Shown: positions 32,046 to 44,600 of the stretch, in pieces | How positions within the stretch are numbered: position 1 is the first letter of the stretch | How the letters are laid out: the number at the start of each line of letters is the position of its first letter | Assembly: GCA_021234155.1 (NCBI GenBank) | Contig: JAJEKV010000028.1 | Location: 9,996,134-10,060,133, forward strand | Source of the DNA: Isoetes taiwanensis | Taxonomy: Eukaryota > Streptophyta > Lycopodiopsida > Isoetales > Isoetaceae | DNA length: 64,000 nt | Direction: 5' to 3' | The notes under the pieces: generated by a model | Told to the model about the DNA's origin: nothing | The model's input: the letters and a program-made list of their open reading frames with translations, nothing else | Database searches by the model: none | Program-made: the position numbers and the translations under genes

Positions 32046-34779
32046 ATAAGATTCATGAAAAGGAATAGTAAATGGTGAAGAGTACTTCGCAATATAGACA
32101 AAAGAGCAAACCGACCAGGAAGACAAAACTCATTAAATACGAGATACTCGTAATGTACGTAACATATATAATCAAACTCCAGGAACTAGAGCTAAATGAT
32201 GAATAAATGAATTCATAGAATCCAAAAAGGTGAAAACAAATGCCACTCCAATCTAAACCGCTTTTGTACACTGCATCTTGACTAATGCTTGTCCCTGTTC
32301 TCAACGGATGGAATGAGAAAGTGATGCTTACCTTGACGGGCGATCTCGAAGAGGGGCATCTAACTTCTTAAAATTTACAAGCCATTTAGAGACAGTTCCA
32401 GAATGTAGAGATGACAAATTTAGAAAGAAAACTCTCAATATCAAATAATCTAGACCATAGTAGTGATAGCAATAAGATTATAATGTTGATTATTTATATG
32501 TGAACACATCAATTTGTTCACCTAGATCATGCTCAATGTCATCTATCTCATCATCATCTAGATGTAAACGAAGAGCCAAACCTTTAATTGCCTCAGAATG
32601 ATCATGTGCATGTCCGACAATTTCTTCATCTTCAGTATAATCACACTGACCCCAATTTTTGGTCCACAGTTGTTTTTTAGTTGTACGGAAGTGTTGTTTT
32701 ATGCCAAAAACAACACCAAAATGGCCCCAAAAGTCCACGTGGCCTGTTTATCTGGATTTGCACAAAGAGACAGTGGTTTTTTGGCAGAAATTCCCACTGT
32801 GGTCTTTTGGCAGAAAAATCCATGCGTAGAGAAAATTGACATGGTTTTTGTGAATTTTTGTCAACGTGTACTTTTTTCCTTCATTTGTTGTTTTTTTTGA
32901 ACCATCGTTGTTTATCTTTAAAATAGCACGTGTAGGTTTTAATTTTATCGCACCGAAAAAACTAAATTACAACACTAGAAATAAAACACTACAAAGAAAA
33001 AGAACACGTAGGGAAATAGAAAGTCGATGTTTTCAAGTGTTCTTTTTTCAAATGTGGACATGTTGTTTCAAGTGTTGTTTTTGCAAAACTAAAAAAAAAA
33101 CGTATGGCCTTTTTTTTTTTTTACAAACCCTACATGTGTTATTGAAATCTAGCTATAGTTTTCCTGAAATAAGGACATGTAAAAATAATATTATAACATG
33201 TAGAAAAAAAATGTATGTTTTAATGTGGTTGTTTAACTAATGAGATATTGACACGTGGCATACTTTTTAAATAAAAAATATTATTCTAGCTAATCAAATA
33301 TGGACACGCGTGGCATACTTTTTGAAATAAAAAAAGCATTAGTATTACATGTAGAAAAAGAAGGTATTGTTTTTAATATGTCTTCTATCAAATCAAATGT
33401 TGACACATGGCACACATTAAAATAAAAAATTACTATAAACCACAATTTAAAAGCTAATATATTATGAATTTTGCATTGATTTTTTAATTGTTAAAAAAAA
33501 AAAAAGCCTTTTTGGAATCGAACCCAAACAAGTCCATAAGACATAATATTCATGTTATCTCCATTCTCATTTATATATATACGACATCGATGGATTGCAA
33601 TCTAAATTTTAAATTTTAACGTCGATTATAACATTCAATTAACATTCAATGGTTAAGGTTTAAAACAATTGAATTAATGGTTGTGGTTAAAAACAATGAC
33701 TAACGTCATCTCAACTCTCCTTTTCTTCTTCCACAACATCTTCATCATGGAACAGATCGGACTATAAGCTTCATCATGGAAATGTGATCGGACTATAAGC
33801 ATGTTTCACGGACAACTAAGAAGCATTATGGGAAAGGATCAAGAAACCCTCATATCAAGTTCATTTTCATAGAATTTAGAACATCGCACAACTTACTGCA
33901 TATAAGATGCTCAGTCCTTCTTCTATATTAGAAAATAACCAATATGATGGCTTCACAAGAATGAGAGAACACTCCAAGCTGAATTGTACTAAAAAAACAA
34001 GAAGCTGCCCATATGGATAACGCTGCAGGATAATCTCGTAAAAAACGAGGCCTGTAAAGATGAAAGGGTTTTAAATTTATGAAAAATCATACGAATCAAT
34101 AATCAACGCTTTTGTGTCGTGGATATGCGTCTTTGTTGTTCTTGCCAAAAAAATATCGCCTTTTGCCATTAGTTATCTCCGATCTTAGAGGTAAAGGGTC
34201 GAAATGGTTCCTAGAGGAACAAATCATAAGGCAAATAGGTGAGATGGTTGCAAAAAGCATGGCTCTTAGATGATCAAATGCTCGAAATGCTTTTGGGGAC
34301 AAGATCAAAGATAAGAAGTGATTTCAGGACCAATAATAGGAATGAAGTGGCATTCTAATAGGATATGATAAGCAACATCCAAAAACGGATCATTCTAAGG
34401 AAGCCAGGCAAATTGCTTAGCTTCGTTGTTCCCAAGATAGCAACGCAGAAATGAATCGGCCGTTCTAACACTACCACGAATTGTTCCATCGATTGCATCC
34501 AAAGAAGTCCGCAACCCTTCAAGCCCAAGCAAAATAATCTGCTTCCAGCTCTGATCAAGCTTCCTAGTCCTGGAAAATGTTATGCTTTCAGAGTTCGGAT
34601 TCAGAGAAACAAAGCTTAGAAAATAAACGAAAAACAAGCCTCTAAGAACATAACAAAACCTGTCGGATTTGCCATTGCCACAGCTGCCAAAGATTTGCCA
34701 TCGCCATAGCTACCAAAGATTTGCCATCGCCATAGCTGTCGGATTTGCCAAAGCTGCCGAATGTGTGCTCCGCCCTGCT
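32046..34779. other. AT-rich intergenic DNA with a SINE-like head, no gene
   Basis: Only short frames without motifs. 33245-33425 holds three imperfect copies of a segment with GACACGTGGCATACTTTTT. On the minus strand at 33580-33500, GAGAATGGAGATAACATG and GGGTTCGATTCC resemble the pol III boxes seen at 9032-9076, suggesting a SINE family copy. 34668-34760 has repeated GCCATCGCCATAGCT blocks. Confidence 0.4.
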
Positions 34780-35025
34780 TCTAGGGTAAAAGAATGCTAG
34801 GGTGTCCTACATTTGGCCAAATGTAGAGTAAGAGATGTATCACACTTCAAATACATAACCACTGCCTCCCATAATTTCGAATGTGTGACGTGGCTAATCC
34901 CAATAATTCCATACCCCAACCAACTTTAATTAAAAAAAAAACAATAATAGGTGCCTACATTGTCCTACATTATACGTAATGTAAGGGCATTTTTTTTAGA
35001 CACCCTAGCATTCTTTTACCCTCTA
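34780..35025. mobile_element. MITE with 24-bp perfect terminal inverted repeats
   Basis: Perfect inverted repeats at 34783-34806 and 34999-35022, beginning AGGGTAAAAGAATGCTAGGG. The element between the flanking TCTA copies (34780-34783 and 35022-35025; or CTA) is about 238 bp. No coding capacity. A 3-bp CTA duplication would suit a PIF/Harbinger-like element, but the superfamily is not certain. Confidence 0.75.
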
Positions 35026-35094
35026 CCGCCATGGATGTTTGCTCCGCCCTGCTTCTGTCGGATCTGCCATGGTTGTGTGCATGCAAGCGCCTGG

Positions 35095-35190
35095 GCAATG
35101 AAAACCCTGATAGAGGGGCGGGAAAAGTTAACCAATAGCTGCGCAATGAAAACCCTGATACAGGGGCGGGAAAAGTTAACCAATAGAATG
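35095..35190. repeat. 48-bp tandem duplication
   Basis: Two nearly identical 48-bp units starting GCAATGAAAACCCTGATA at 35095 and 35143, each with GGGGCGGGAAAAGTTAACC. They differ at one internal base near the start. No known function. Confidence 0.85.
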
Positions 35191-35783
35191 AAACCAACAG
35201 GATCGCCATCTTAGCCGTCTATTTTTTCAAAATCTGGACCGTCCATTCCTTTAGTCCAACCAATAGGATAACACCACGAAGATTGCAATCTCGGCCGTCC
35301 ACCTCTGCCGAGATCTGGGCCATCCATGTGGGCTAATTTTTCACTGCATAGTTTAATTATTATTTTCATTTCAACATGTGACACCATGGGTCCTGCTATA
35401 TTCACGCCATATAAAATGGCCAGGACGTGCGCTACGTGTATACCCTTGCTATATTGGCCATGGCCATATGGCCTACATATTTTCCATATTAAATTAAAAC
35501 ACTAGGATTGCTTACTAGCCAGTGGGCATGCATGGAAGCAGATGCCATGGGCATGCATGGAAGGAGCCTGGATAGCCGGAGCGCCATAGCTGAAGTGGAA
35601 GCAGACGCCGTGCGCCATAGCCGGAGCGCCATAGCAGAGCCGCCAAGGCAGAATGGTCGGCTGTCAATTCAAAGGCGGGAAACACAGGCCAATAGGAGGA
35701 GAGGACCTGGATCGAAATCCAGGCCGTTCATCTTGGCCCATCTGGGTCGTTGATAAGAGCATTTTTATAAAAATATAATATAG

Positions 35784-36389
35784 TTGTGGCTTTTTTCCCA
35801 CAAATCCAATGTACTAGGGAAAGTTCCAATTCTAGAAAATCCACCAGCGAATTTCCTAAGGCGGCGCCACAAGACGGGTGGCACCCAAGCGGCGAAGCCG
35901 CAGCACCGCCGAGGGAATATTCCCTTACGTTATATACACTTGCTGAAATTACGAACAGAAGGAGCAGGAGCGGCTATGGCTATGGATATGGCTCGTCGAT
36001 TCTTTTCTTTTTTCGAGAAGGAAGCGATCAAAGAGCCGGTGGAGCCATGCCTTCTCATACTTTCCGTAAAAATAGGGCACAAAGAAAAAACAATCGTCCC
36101 TTTTGTCATCCCAATCCATACCTGCACATATTTAGAAAATAGAGTTCGCTATGGCGGTAGTACTTCCCTATTCAGCTATAGGATGAACTGCTCTGGCTGT
36201 GGCCCAATAATCCAATTTGGATTTGCCTTTGCAAGCAAAAAAGAAATTGACAAAGGGGAAAGACAGGGGACTACTCGTTTCTTCCCAAGCGATGGTTTGA
36301 AGTCGGATCCGAATGTGGGCTCAAAAATCGCAGAGCATTTGAATGATGGACTCTGCGACTGCATGGCTATTCTAGACACTTCATCATAG
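35784..36389 (+). CDS. Unrecognised 201-codon open frame
   Basis: A plus-strand frame with an overlapping 118-codon frame at 35786-36142. The protein has an Ala/Met-rich start and FSFFEKEAIKEPVEP, then ENRVRYGG, MNCSGCGPIIQFGFAFASKK and a charged end. I do not recognise it. The G+C-rich start and relaxed composition look unlike the neighbouring DNA, so an organelle-derived insert or a remnant of a mobile element is possible. No splice sites or ribosomal, respiratory or transposon motifs could be named. The coding status is uncertain. Confidence 0.3.
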   Translation: MWLFSHKSNVLGKVPILENPPANFLRRRHKTGGTQAAKPQHRRGNIPLRYIHLLKLRTEGAGAAMAMDMARRFFSFFEKEAIKEPVEPCLLILSVKIGHKEKTIVPFVIPIHTCTYLENRVRYGGSTSLFSYRMNCSGCGPIIQFGFAFASKKEIDKGERQGTTRFFPSDGLKSDPNVGSKIAEHLNDGLCDCMAILDTSS

Positions 36390-36587
36390 TGGCCTCCATC
36401 TCTGATCACTCAGCCCTGTCAAAAGAAACCGCGTGGCGGGCGGCGACGCTATAGATAGCGAGGGCATATTATTCGTTGTAAAAAATGTACGTAAATATAC
36501 GATAATTTTAAGCAAGTGTATCACATAGTTGTTTCACACAAACATTCTTCTAAATTGAATATGGAACATGTATTACTATTGTGAGGA
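36390..36587. other. Short spacer before LINE tail
   Basis: AT-rich, nothing recognised. Confidence 0.4.
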
Positions 36588-36825
36588 GGAAGGAAGGAAG
36601 GAAGGAAGGAAGGTACTTTTATCGTCCACGAGACCAATCTGGCCTATGGGACCCAATAAAAACGCAGCAGAAGCGGATTACGCCTCGATTAAAAACCCCG
36701 CCCAAGGGTTTTCGAGGAAAAACCGCGGGCAAAGAATCAGCCTCAATGACAAACCGTGCTAATCATATAAAATGCGTAAAACATCCCAATATATACAAAT
36801 CATGCACCACCCCCGTAGTGCCTAG

Positions 36826-38666
36826 TCACGGACACCAAAGGGGGCAAATGTGACCTCGCAGTCCAAGACTCCCCGGATGTATGACCCCGTGGCACGCATC
36901 GACGGGTGTGTTCATCAAGAAATGCAAGGGCACGTCCGCCGCATTAAGGGGCGATCCGCCCGGATCCGACCGAACACCGGGCAACTCGAAAAGTGTGAGA
37001 CTCATCCTCAATGGCACCCGCTTGACAAAGACCGACAGAGCCCGCCCCGGCGGGCTCCCCAATCCACCGCCTCGCCTCGACGCGAAGATGGTGGGCACCT
37101 CGTGCGAATGGAGGCAATGAGTCTCGCTTTTTCGGGGGCAGCCGGGAACGCAGTAGAGCCGTGGGCCCCGGCTAACACGGGGTTGATGTGCTCCTTGTAA
37201 TGGGCCATTTTGACCTGCTCTAGAGCAATGGGGTCCCGTGAGCTTGCCAAGGAAACAAGCATCTAGGTACTCCCGCCAGTCGCCACGACGATCGGCCCAC
37301 GCTACCAAATTGCGCGATCTCAGGTGCTCGCATGTTCCATCTGGCGAACCACCGATCTCTTACCCTCCAACAAGGGCTCTAAGCCGCCAAGGACTCATGG
37401 CCACAAGTAAGCCAAAAAAGGGAGCCGAGCATCACCCATAGTAACCACTTTCTCAAAAATAGACGATGTGTCTATCAAGGGTCGCCTCACGGGCGGCAAG
37501 AATCCGATTTCCGCAGCCAGACCGATAGGGGACCGAAGGTTTCACCCCAAGTGCCCGCGGCAAAAATGCCTTCTCGCACCTGCCCAAGTCATTCCGTGTC
37601 GCAAAGAGACGCATCGGGCCCCAAACCTCGACCCCGCATGGCGAAGGGCGGACAGCTCGACCCCCCGAACAGAATGTGACCGATGGCCCCAATCATATAG
37701 CTCGCTCGGTGACTGTTGTTCGCATGGCATAAAGCGCTTTCCACTGGCCGTCACCCGCAAGCGGATAGACGCCTCCCAAAGAGCGAGGAGGGGAACTCCA
37801 CCCCTAGGTACTTGTAGGTGGGCGTGACGCCCACAGGCTGTCCCCGATATGTGAGTGCGTGAGGCATGGGGTGACGGAAGAGGATATGAGAACCACCCCG
37901 GTCTTGGCCGATTGACGCCAAGCATGTCCAGAGCCCCGACAAAATGTGTCTAGGGCATCCGTGTGAGACTGATAGCTTCGGGGTGTGGGCCAGCAGCCAA
38001 CATCGTCCGCATAGATGAGCCGGGCGGATGACCCGGTGCAAAAGTCGTATGCCATCCCCCCATGCTCGCGGAAGCCGGGCTCTAACCGACAATGTAGAGG
38101 CCAAAAGTGTTGGCGAGAGGGGGGCACCTCGCCGGACCCGATACTACCGGTGAATGCTTGGCCCGTCCCGCTGCATCCCGCCAAAACAACTCTCATACAA
38201 CCCTCAGATATGGCATTCTCGCGACAGAGCGGGAGCCCCAGCTGACGCAGTTTAGCCTACGCCTTTTTCCCCGGGACCAGATCAAAAGCCTTTGCGAAGT
38301 CCACAAAGCAAAGAATACAAGTCCAGCCGATGATTCCGGTTGTTCAATCAATGCCCGCAGCAGAAAGATATGGTCAATCGTTGAGTGGCGGGGTCGAAGC
38401 CTGCCTGTGAGGGCTCGCACATCCGCCCTTCCCTCCCACGGGGTCAACTGCCGCTCGAGAATGCCACCAACAGTTTGGCAAATACCGAATCGACCACCAT
38501 GATCGTCCGGTAATTGGCCGACGCTGGTGGGTCGCCCGCCTTTGTGAATGGGAACAACCCCCGCTTGGGTCCATTGTCGGGAAACCCTCCCCGCAATGCT
38601 CGCTGAACAGGGTAGTGAGGACCGCACAAGCGGCGCCCCCGCCCACTTGAGTAACTCGGCCCGCAT
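36826..38666 (-). pseudogene. LINE reverse transcriptase, heavily frameshifted
   Basis: Minus-strand pieces at 38666-38193, 38196-37804, 38104-37751, 37925-37542 and 37308-36826. Recognisable blocks: RPRHSTIDHIFLLRALIEQ, SARLIYADDVGC (catalytic YADD kept), DALDTFCRG, VTPTYKYLGVEFPS, and a C-terminal area with histidine and cysteine residues. Motif A is read in a shifted frame. At least five frame changes occur in 1.8 kb, many at short G or C runs. It is not translatable as assembled. Confidence 0.7.
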
Positions 38667-38669
38667 ACC

Positions 38670-40105
38670 ATCGAGGTCACCGCCTTCCCATTAGCTAGCC
38701 GCTGCAGGCCCTCCTCAACATCCTCGGCCCACGAAACCAATGGGGGGCCATCCCGCGGGGGTATGGGCGACGCTGCCCCCCCGGGCGGGTCATAGAGCCG
38801 CCGCAAGTATTGTTCCCACGCCTCGGTGTGATGTCCCCAGTGAGGGCCGGGCTGGCCTTCAAGCACTCTCAAGCCAAAAGGTTCGAGGATGAGTGTCCAA
38901 ACAGCCGTAACATCTCCCCTCGATAAAGCAGTACCGCGCCTTTGTGTCCTTCGATGGGCGGTGATCGTGTGGTGGCCCCGCAAGCGGTACCGGATCCGTA
39001 TCGTGACGGAGCCGCCGCTATGCTTTACAACCGCGATCAAACCATCGGTTACGCTGAATGTTGTTGACCCCCGAGCGGCGACGCTGGGGTCTCAAAAGCA
39101 CTGTCCCGCCGCATCCCGTAATAGCGGTCACCGGTCTGTCACGCTGCTCTAGTGTGGAGGTCTGCAGAATTACCGGGAGGGCGCCCATGAGCATCTCGGC
39201 GTAGTCCTCCTCGCCTCGCCATAATCGAAGTCTCAACCGAGGACTACGAGGGGCCGGGTATAGTGGGGGCTCCGCGCTCGCCAAACCAGTCCAAATAAAG
39301 TGGGAGGTGATCCGAAGTCGACCTCCTCATCCCGACCGCCCGCGGCTCACCCTAAACGATCGATGAGATGCATATCTTGCGCAACTACAAGCACATAGTC
39401 CACCACACTAGACCCTCCCCCTCGATTGTCCCCGTCTCGCATGTGCACTTGCGGTGAATCGCCACCGTGGAAAGGCCATTGCAAATTATCAAGTCAAAAA
39501 TGCCACATAGCAGAGCAAACTGCCCGCCAAAGCGAGTGACCTGGGTGTCATCCGACCCGCGTGGCCGTGCTACTTCTGCGGGGCGAAGCCGCAGGACATC
39601 GCGTCCGAGGGGGTCAAGTCGCATGGGCTGCTCTACTCCCCCGCCCCGCATTGAAATCTCCAAGAAGGACGACCCTACCCAATCGCCGATGCTGCCGTGA
39701 TGTCATCATATAGATCGACATACGGGTCCATCCTATCCGCATCGGGGTGGCTGCGATAGAAGGTGCCGCTCGTCTGAGGGAAATAACAGCGCCGTAAAAA
39801 AGAGGGTTGCCACCGGTATTATGCACACGAACCCGTGGCACCGGGTTGTGTCCGTCTGCGTTTCGAGGGTAACCGAATGTGCCAAGGTTGTCCGGTAGTA
39901 GCAAGCCACTCCCCATGACCCCGCTGTCCGCATGTATTGAAGACCGAGAAATGTTGGTAACTGGCAAATCGTAGCTCGCGTGCTCAAAGATGCTCCCATG
40001 TCTCCATGAGGAAGATGAGATCCATACCGGCTGCCACGGAGTTCAGACTGTCCCCCTTCTGCCAAGGGAAGCCTCGACAATTCCATGAGACCACCCGGAG
40101 GCACA
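38670..40105 (-). pseudogene. LINE endonuclease and linker remnant
   Basis: Pieces at 40104-39733, 39967-39614, 39663-39385 and 39040-38444 (minus). The clear motif is VVLLGDFNAG, the EEP endonuclease metal-binding block, followed by QFALLCGIFDLIICNGLS, which matches the post-GDFN region. The part nearer the RT has GKAVTSM, a degraded RT entry block. Frame changes throughout. No ORF1 was found upstream, so the copy is probably 5'-truncated near 40105. Confidence 0.6.
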
Positions 40106-40314
40106 ATTCCTATTTGTCAGCAGGGATGGTATGCGCAAGGGCATTCTTAACTTCCACTCGAGATTACTCGACGATTCTGTGTATAGCAATGCAAGATATT
40201 GAATACTTTCTATAACAAGGCTTCTCGAAAGTTCTGTGAATGAATATTATGGAGGATGAACATATGGTGGGTTGTTTAAGAGAAGATTTGCAACCTAAGT
40301 ATTTGCAAAGCTGG

Positions 40315-41697
40315 CTCAAACATTCCACATGGACTCCAACATGCCACGTATAAGGCTCCGACATGCCAAGGTGGCTCCAACATGCCACCTAGGCTCCAAC
40401 ATGCCACATGGGCTCCAACATGCCAGCTAGGCTCGAACATGCCAAGGTGGCTCCAACATGCCACCTAAGATCTAACATGCCAAGGTGGCCCAGACATGCC
40501 ACATGGGCTCCAACATGCCACCTAGGCTCTAACATGCCAAGGTGACTCCAACATGCCACCGAGGCTCTAAGATGCCAAGGTGGCTCAAACATGCCAAGGT
40601 GACTCAACCATACCACGTGGGCTCCAACATGCCACCTAGGCTCCTAACATGCCAAGGTGGCTCAAACATGCCATGCTGGCTCCAACATGCCACCTAGGCT
40701 CGAACATGCCAAGGTGGCTCCGACATGCCACCTAGGCTCCAACATGCCAAGGTGGCTCAAACATGCCACATGGACTTCAACATGCCACGTGGACTCCAAC
40801 ATGCCAAGGTGGCTCAAACATGCCACCTAAGCTCTAACATGCCACCTAGGCTCAAACATGCCAAGGTGGCTCCAATATGCCACGCAGGCTCCAACATGCC
40901 GCCTAGGTTCCAACATGCAAAGGTGGCTCAGGCATGCCATCTAGGTTCAAGCATGCCACCTAGGCACGGTGGCATGTTAGAGCCTAGGTGGCATGTTGGA
41001 GCCTAGGTGGCATGTTAGAGCTCACGTGGCATGTTGGAGCCCAGGTGGCATGTTGCAGCCTACGTGGCATGTTAAAGCTGATGGTGGCATATCTGAGCCA
41101 CCTTGGCATGCTTGAGCCTAGGTGGCACGTTGGAGCCAACTTGGCATGTTGGAGCTCACGTGGTACGCTTGAGCCCAGGTGGCATGTTGGAGCCTAGGTG
41201 GCATGCTAGGTGGCATGTTGGAGTAGCTGGCATGTTGGAGCCTACGTGGCATGTTGGAGCCTAGGGTGGTATGTTTGAGCCACCTTGGCACGCTTGAGCC
41301 TAGGTGGCATGTTAGAGCCACCTTGGCATGTTGGAGCCTAGGGCACATGTTGGAGCCTAGGTGGCACGCTGGAGCCTAGGTGGGCATGCTAGAGCTCACG
41401 AGGCATGTTGGAGCCTAGTTGGCATGTTGGAGCCTACGTGGCATGTTGAAGCCTATGTGGCATGTTGGAGCCTAGGTGGCATATTTGAGCCACCTTGGCA
41501 TGCTTGAGCCTAGGTGGCACGCTGGAGCCAACTTGGCATGTTGGAGCTCAAGGGGCATGTTGGAGCTCACGTGGCATGTTGGAGCCACGCTTGGCATGTA
41601 GGAGCCCACGTGGCATGTTGGGCCTAGGTGGCATGTTTGACCCATGGAGCCTACGTGGCATGTTGAAGCCATATGTGGTGGCATGTTGGAGCGTAGG
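40315..41697. repeat. 19-bp minisatellite forming a large palindrome
   Basis: About 70 imperfect copies of a 19-bp unit, CATGCCACCTAGGCTCCAA, alternating with CATGCCAAGGTGGCTCCAA. From 40315 to about 40960 the unit is in one orientation; from about 40968 to 41697 it is reversed. The switch lies in GCCACCTAGGCACGGTGGC centred at 40964. The array therefore forms two ~650-730-bp arms of an imperfect palindrome. Three units make 57 bases, so both strands read as long open frames of 19-residue repeats, but these are by-products of the repeat. Confidence 0.9.
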
Positions 41698-44600
41698 TGG
41701 CCTTCTGCCCACGAAACTTGGTCTCCAGGGTAATGTCGATGTTTCGAAAAGCGCTGGCGTGAGAGATCACGCCCGGTGGGAGAGTTGCCCGTCCGCGGCC
41801 AAGGACCTTCCAAAGAGGACCTTTGGGACGAACTTCTTCCTCGAAGGTTTTAGGGCTCCGCCTTCCGCATCAACGCCTCCCACTACCTCATGACATTGTC
41901 CAAGATCCCGTCCAATCGACCCGTGGTATGGCTCTCCAAAATGCAAACCCCGTGGGTTGCTAGGTTATTGTAGGGTTTACGCTATGGAGGTCGAAGTTTT
42001 ATTCAGCTTGCACTTGAGACATGGTCGAGAAGCCGCAGCTTGAAAACCGTAAGCAATAGAAACCGATTTAAATGGGGTTTGGATTTACCGAGGCGGTGCT
42101 TTCCTACCAAAGCAGCTCCTCCCGGAGGGCAAATGCCAATGCCTCCCTTCCCTAAACTCGATTTCCTATCCGACCGCTGAATTCTCCATTCAAGTAACTT
42201 GCCCGGAGCAGCTCAAAAAATTCAAGATCCGTCCGAGAACATATAAAACCGCAGTGTCCCGCGCAATGACGGTGTAGAAATCTAAGTGTTTTGTCGCTCG
42301 GGCAAGATAAAAAGCCCCTAATGGAGATTTGACTTCGCCATGTCATCCCAAACAGCAAAATTACCCTAGGGACCAAGTTACACGGTCATTTTTTGCAGCA
42401 AAAAAAAAACACGAACCCTCTACATGGCAAGATTCTCGCACCCTCCGCTAAGGCCAATTCACTACTTAACGTGTTGGACATGAGCTACTTTGGCGCGTCC
42501 GGGAGCAGGGGTGGTCTTCTCGCCCACCTAAACTTGGTCTCCGTGGTAATGTCGATGTTTCGAGTCCGCTGGCGAGTCGATCACGCCCCTGGTGGGAGAG
42601 TTGCCCGTCCGTGGCCAAGGACCTTCCGTGAGGACCTTTGGGACGAACTTTTCTCGAAGGTTTTAGGGCTCCGCCTTCAAGGCCAACACCCTCCCACTAC
42701 CTCATGACATTGTGCAAGATCCCGTCCAATCGGACCGGTATGGTTTCCAAAACGCAAACCCCGTGGGTTGCTAGGTTATTGTAGGGTTTACGCTATGGAG
42801 GTCGAAGTTTTATTCAGTTGCACTTGAGACATGGTCGAGAAGCCGCAGCTTGAAAACCGTAAGCAATAGAAACCGATTTAAATGGGGTTTGGATTTACCG
42901 AGGCGTGCTTTCCTACCATCGCCTCCCCGGAGGGCAAATGCCAATGCCTCCCTTCCCGGAACCCGGTTTCCTATCCAACCGCTTGAATTCTCCATTCAAG
43001 TAACTTGCTTCGGTAGGCTCAAAAAATTCAAGATCTGTCCGGGAGAACATATAAAACCGCAAAAGTGTCCCGCAATGACGGTGTAGAAAACTAAGTGTTT
43101 TGTCGTTCAGGCAGTACAAAGGCCCCGGAATGGAGATTTGACTTCGCCATGTCGTCCGAAACACCGAAATTAGCCTAGGGACCAAGTTACGCGGTCATTT
43201 TTTGTAGCAAAAGAAACACGAACCCTCTACATGGCAGTATTCTGCACCCTCCGCTAAGGGCAATTCACTACAAACGTGTTGGACATGAGCTACTTTGGTG
43301 CTTCCGGGAGCAGGGGTAGTCTTCTGCCCACGAAACTTGGTCTCCAGGGTAATGTCGATGTTTCGAGTCCGCTGGCGCAGTCGATCACAGCCCGGGGTGG
43401 GAGAGTTGCCCGTCTGCGGGCCGTGGACCCTCCAGAGAGGACCTTGGGGTCAAACTTCTTCTGGAAGGTTTTAGGGCTCGGTCTTCTGGCTTCAACACCC
43501 TCCCACTACCTCATGACATTGTGCAAGATCCTGGTCCAATTTGACCAGGGTATGGTTTCAAAACGTAAACCCCGTATGCGCTAGGTTATTGCAGGTTTAC
43601 GCTATGGAGGTCGAAGTTTTATTCAGTTGCACTTGAGACATGGTCGAAGCCGCAGCTTGAAAACCGTAAGCAATAGAAACCGAATTTAAATGGGGTTTGG
43701 ATTTACCGAGCTCCCAAAGGTCACAATTAGAAGTCAAGAACACATTTTGTAGTAGCAAATATTTTTGGAATGATTCGGATCGCCAATAGATCCAAAGTCT
43801 GTTATTTCAGCTTGCCATGGCTCCGCATGCATGTTCGAAAAGGTATACCAGTCCCAAGTGCAACTGACCACATTTTGGTCGGGTAAACGTAAACCCTACA
43901 ATAACCCGGGCAAGGCACGTGGTTTGCGCTTTGAGGCCATACCCTGGGTCAGATTGGACCAGATCTTGCACAATGTCATGAGGTAGTGGGAGGGCATTGA
44001 AGCCGATGATGGAGCCCTAAAACCTTCCGTAAGAAGTTCGACCCAAAGGTCCTCTCCGAGGGTCCCCGCCACCTGACGGCAACTCTCCCACTCCGGAACT
44101 ATGATCTGACTCTGCCAACGGACTCGAAACATCGACATTACCCTGGAGACCAAGTCTCGTGGGCAGAAGACCACCCCTGCTCCCGGACGCGCCAAAGTAC
44201 CTCATGTCCAACACGTTCGTAGTGAATTGGCCTTAGCGAAGGGTGCAGAATACCGCCATGTAGAGGGTTCGTGTTTCTTTTGCTACAAAAAATGACCGCG
44301 TAACTTGGTCCCTAAGGTAATTTCGCTGTTTCGGACGACATGGCGAAGTCAAATCTCCATTCCGGGGGCCTTTGTACTGCCCGAACGACAAAACACTTGG
44401 TTTTCTACACCGTCGACTGCGGGACACTTTGCGGTTTTATATGTTCTCCCGGACAGATCTTGAATTTTTTTGAGCCTGCTCGAAGCAAGTTACTTGAATG
44501 GAAAATTCAACGGTCGGATAGGGAAACCGGGTTTCGGGAAGGGAGGCATTGGCATTTGCCCTCCTGGAGGAGCACTGGTAGGAAAGCCTGCCTCGGTAAA

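Larger units (their letters stand above)
36588..40105 (-). mobile_element. GC-rich degenerate LINE with (CCTT)n tail
   Basis: An antisense LINE. From right to left it shows endonuclease, RT and a C-terminal region, then a 3' UTR ending in GGTCTCGTGGACGATAAAAG (minus) and a tetranucleotide tail (GGAA repeats on +, 36588-36613). Its protein pieces closely parallel the LINE at 47-50.8 kb (RPRHSTIDH, LIYADDV, ALDTFC, YKYLGVEFPS), so the two are the same family. The body is markedly more GC-rich than its surroundings and changes frame every 100-200 bases. Confidence 0.8.

Noticed and set aside
40315-41697. Short regularly spaced direct repeats resembling a CRISPR array, and long open frames in both arms
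   Set aside because: Units are contiguous 19-bp minisatellite copies without unique spacers, in a plant genome; the open frames follow from 19 bp being in frame every three units.
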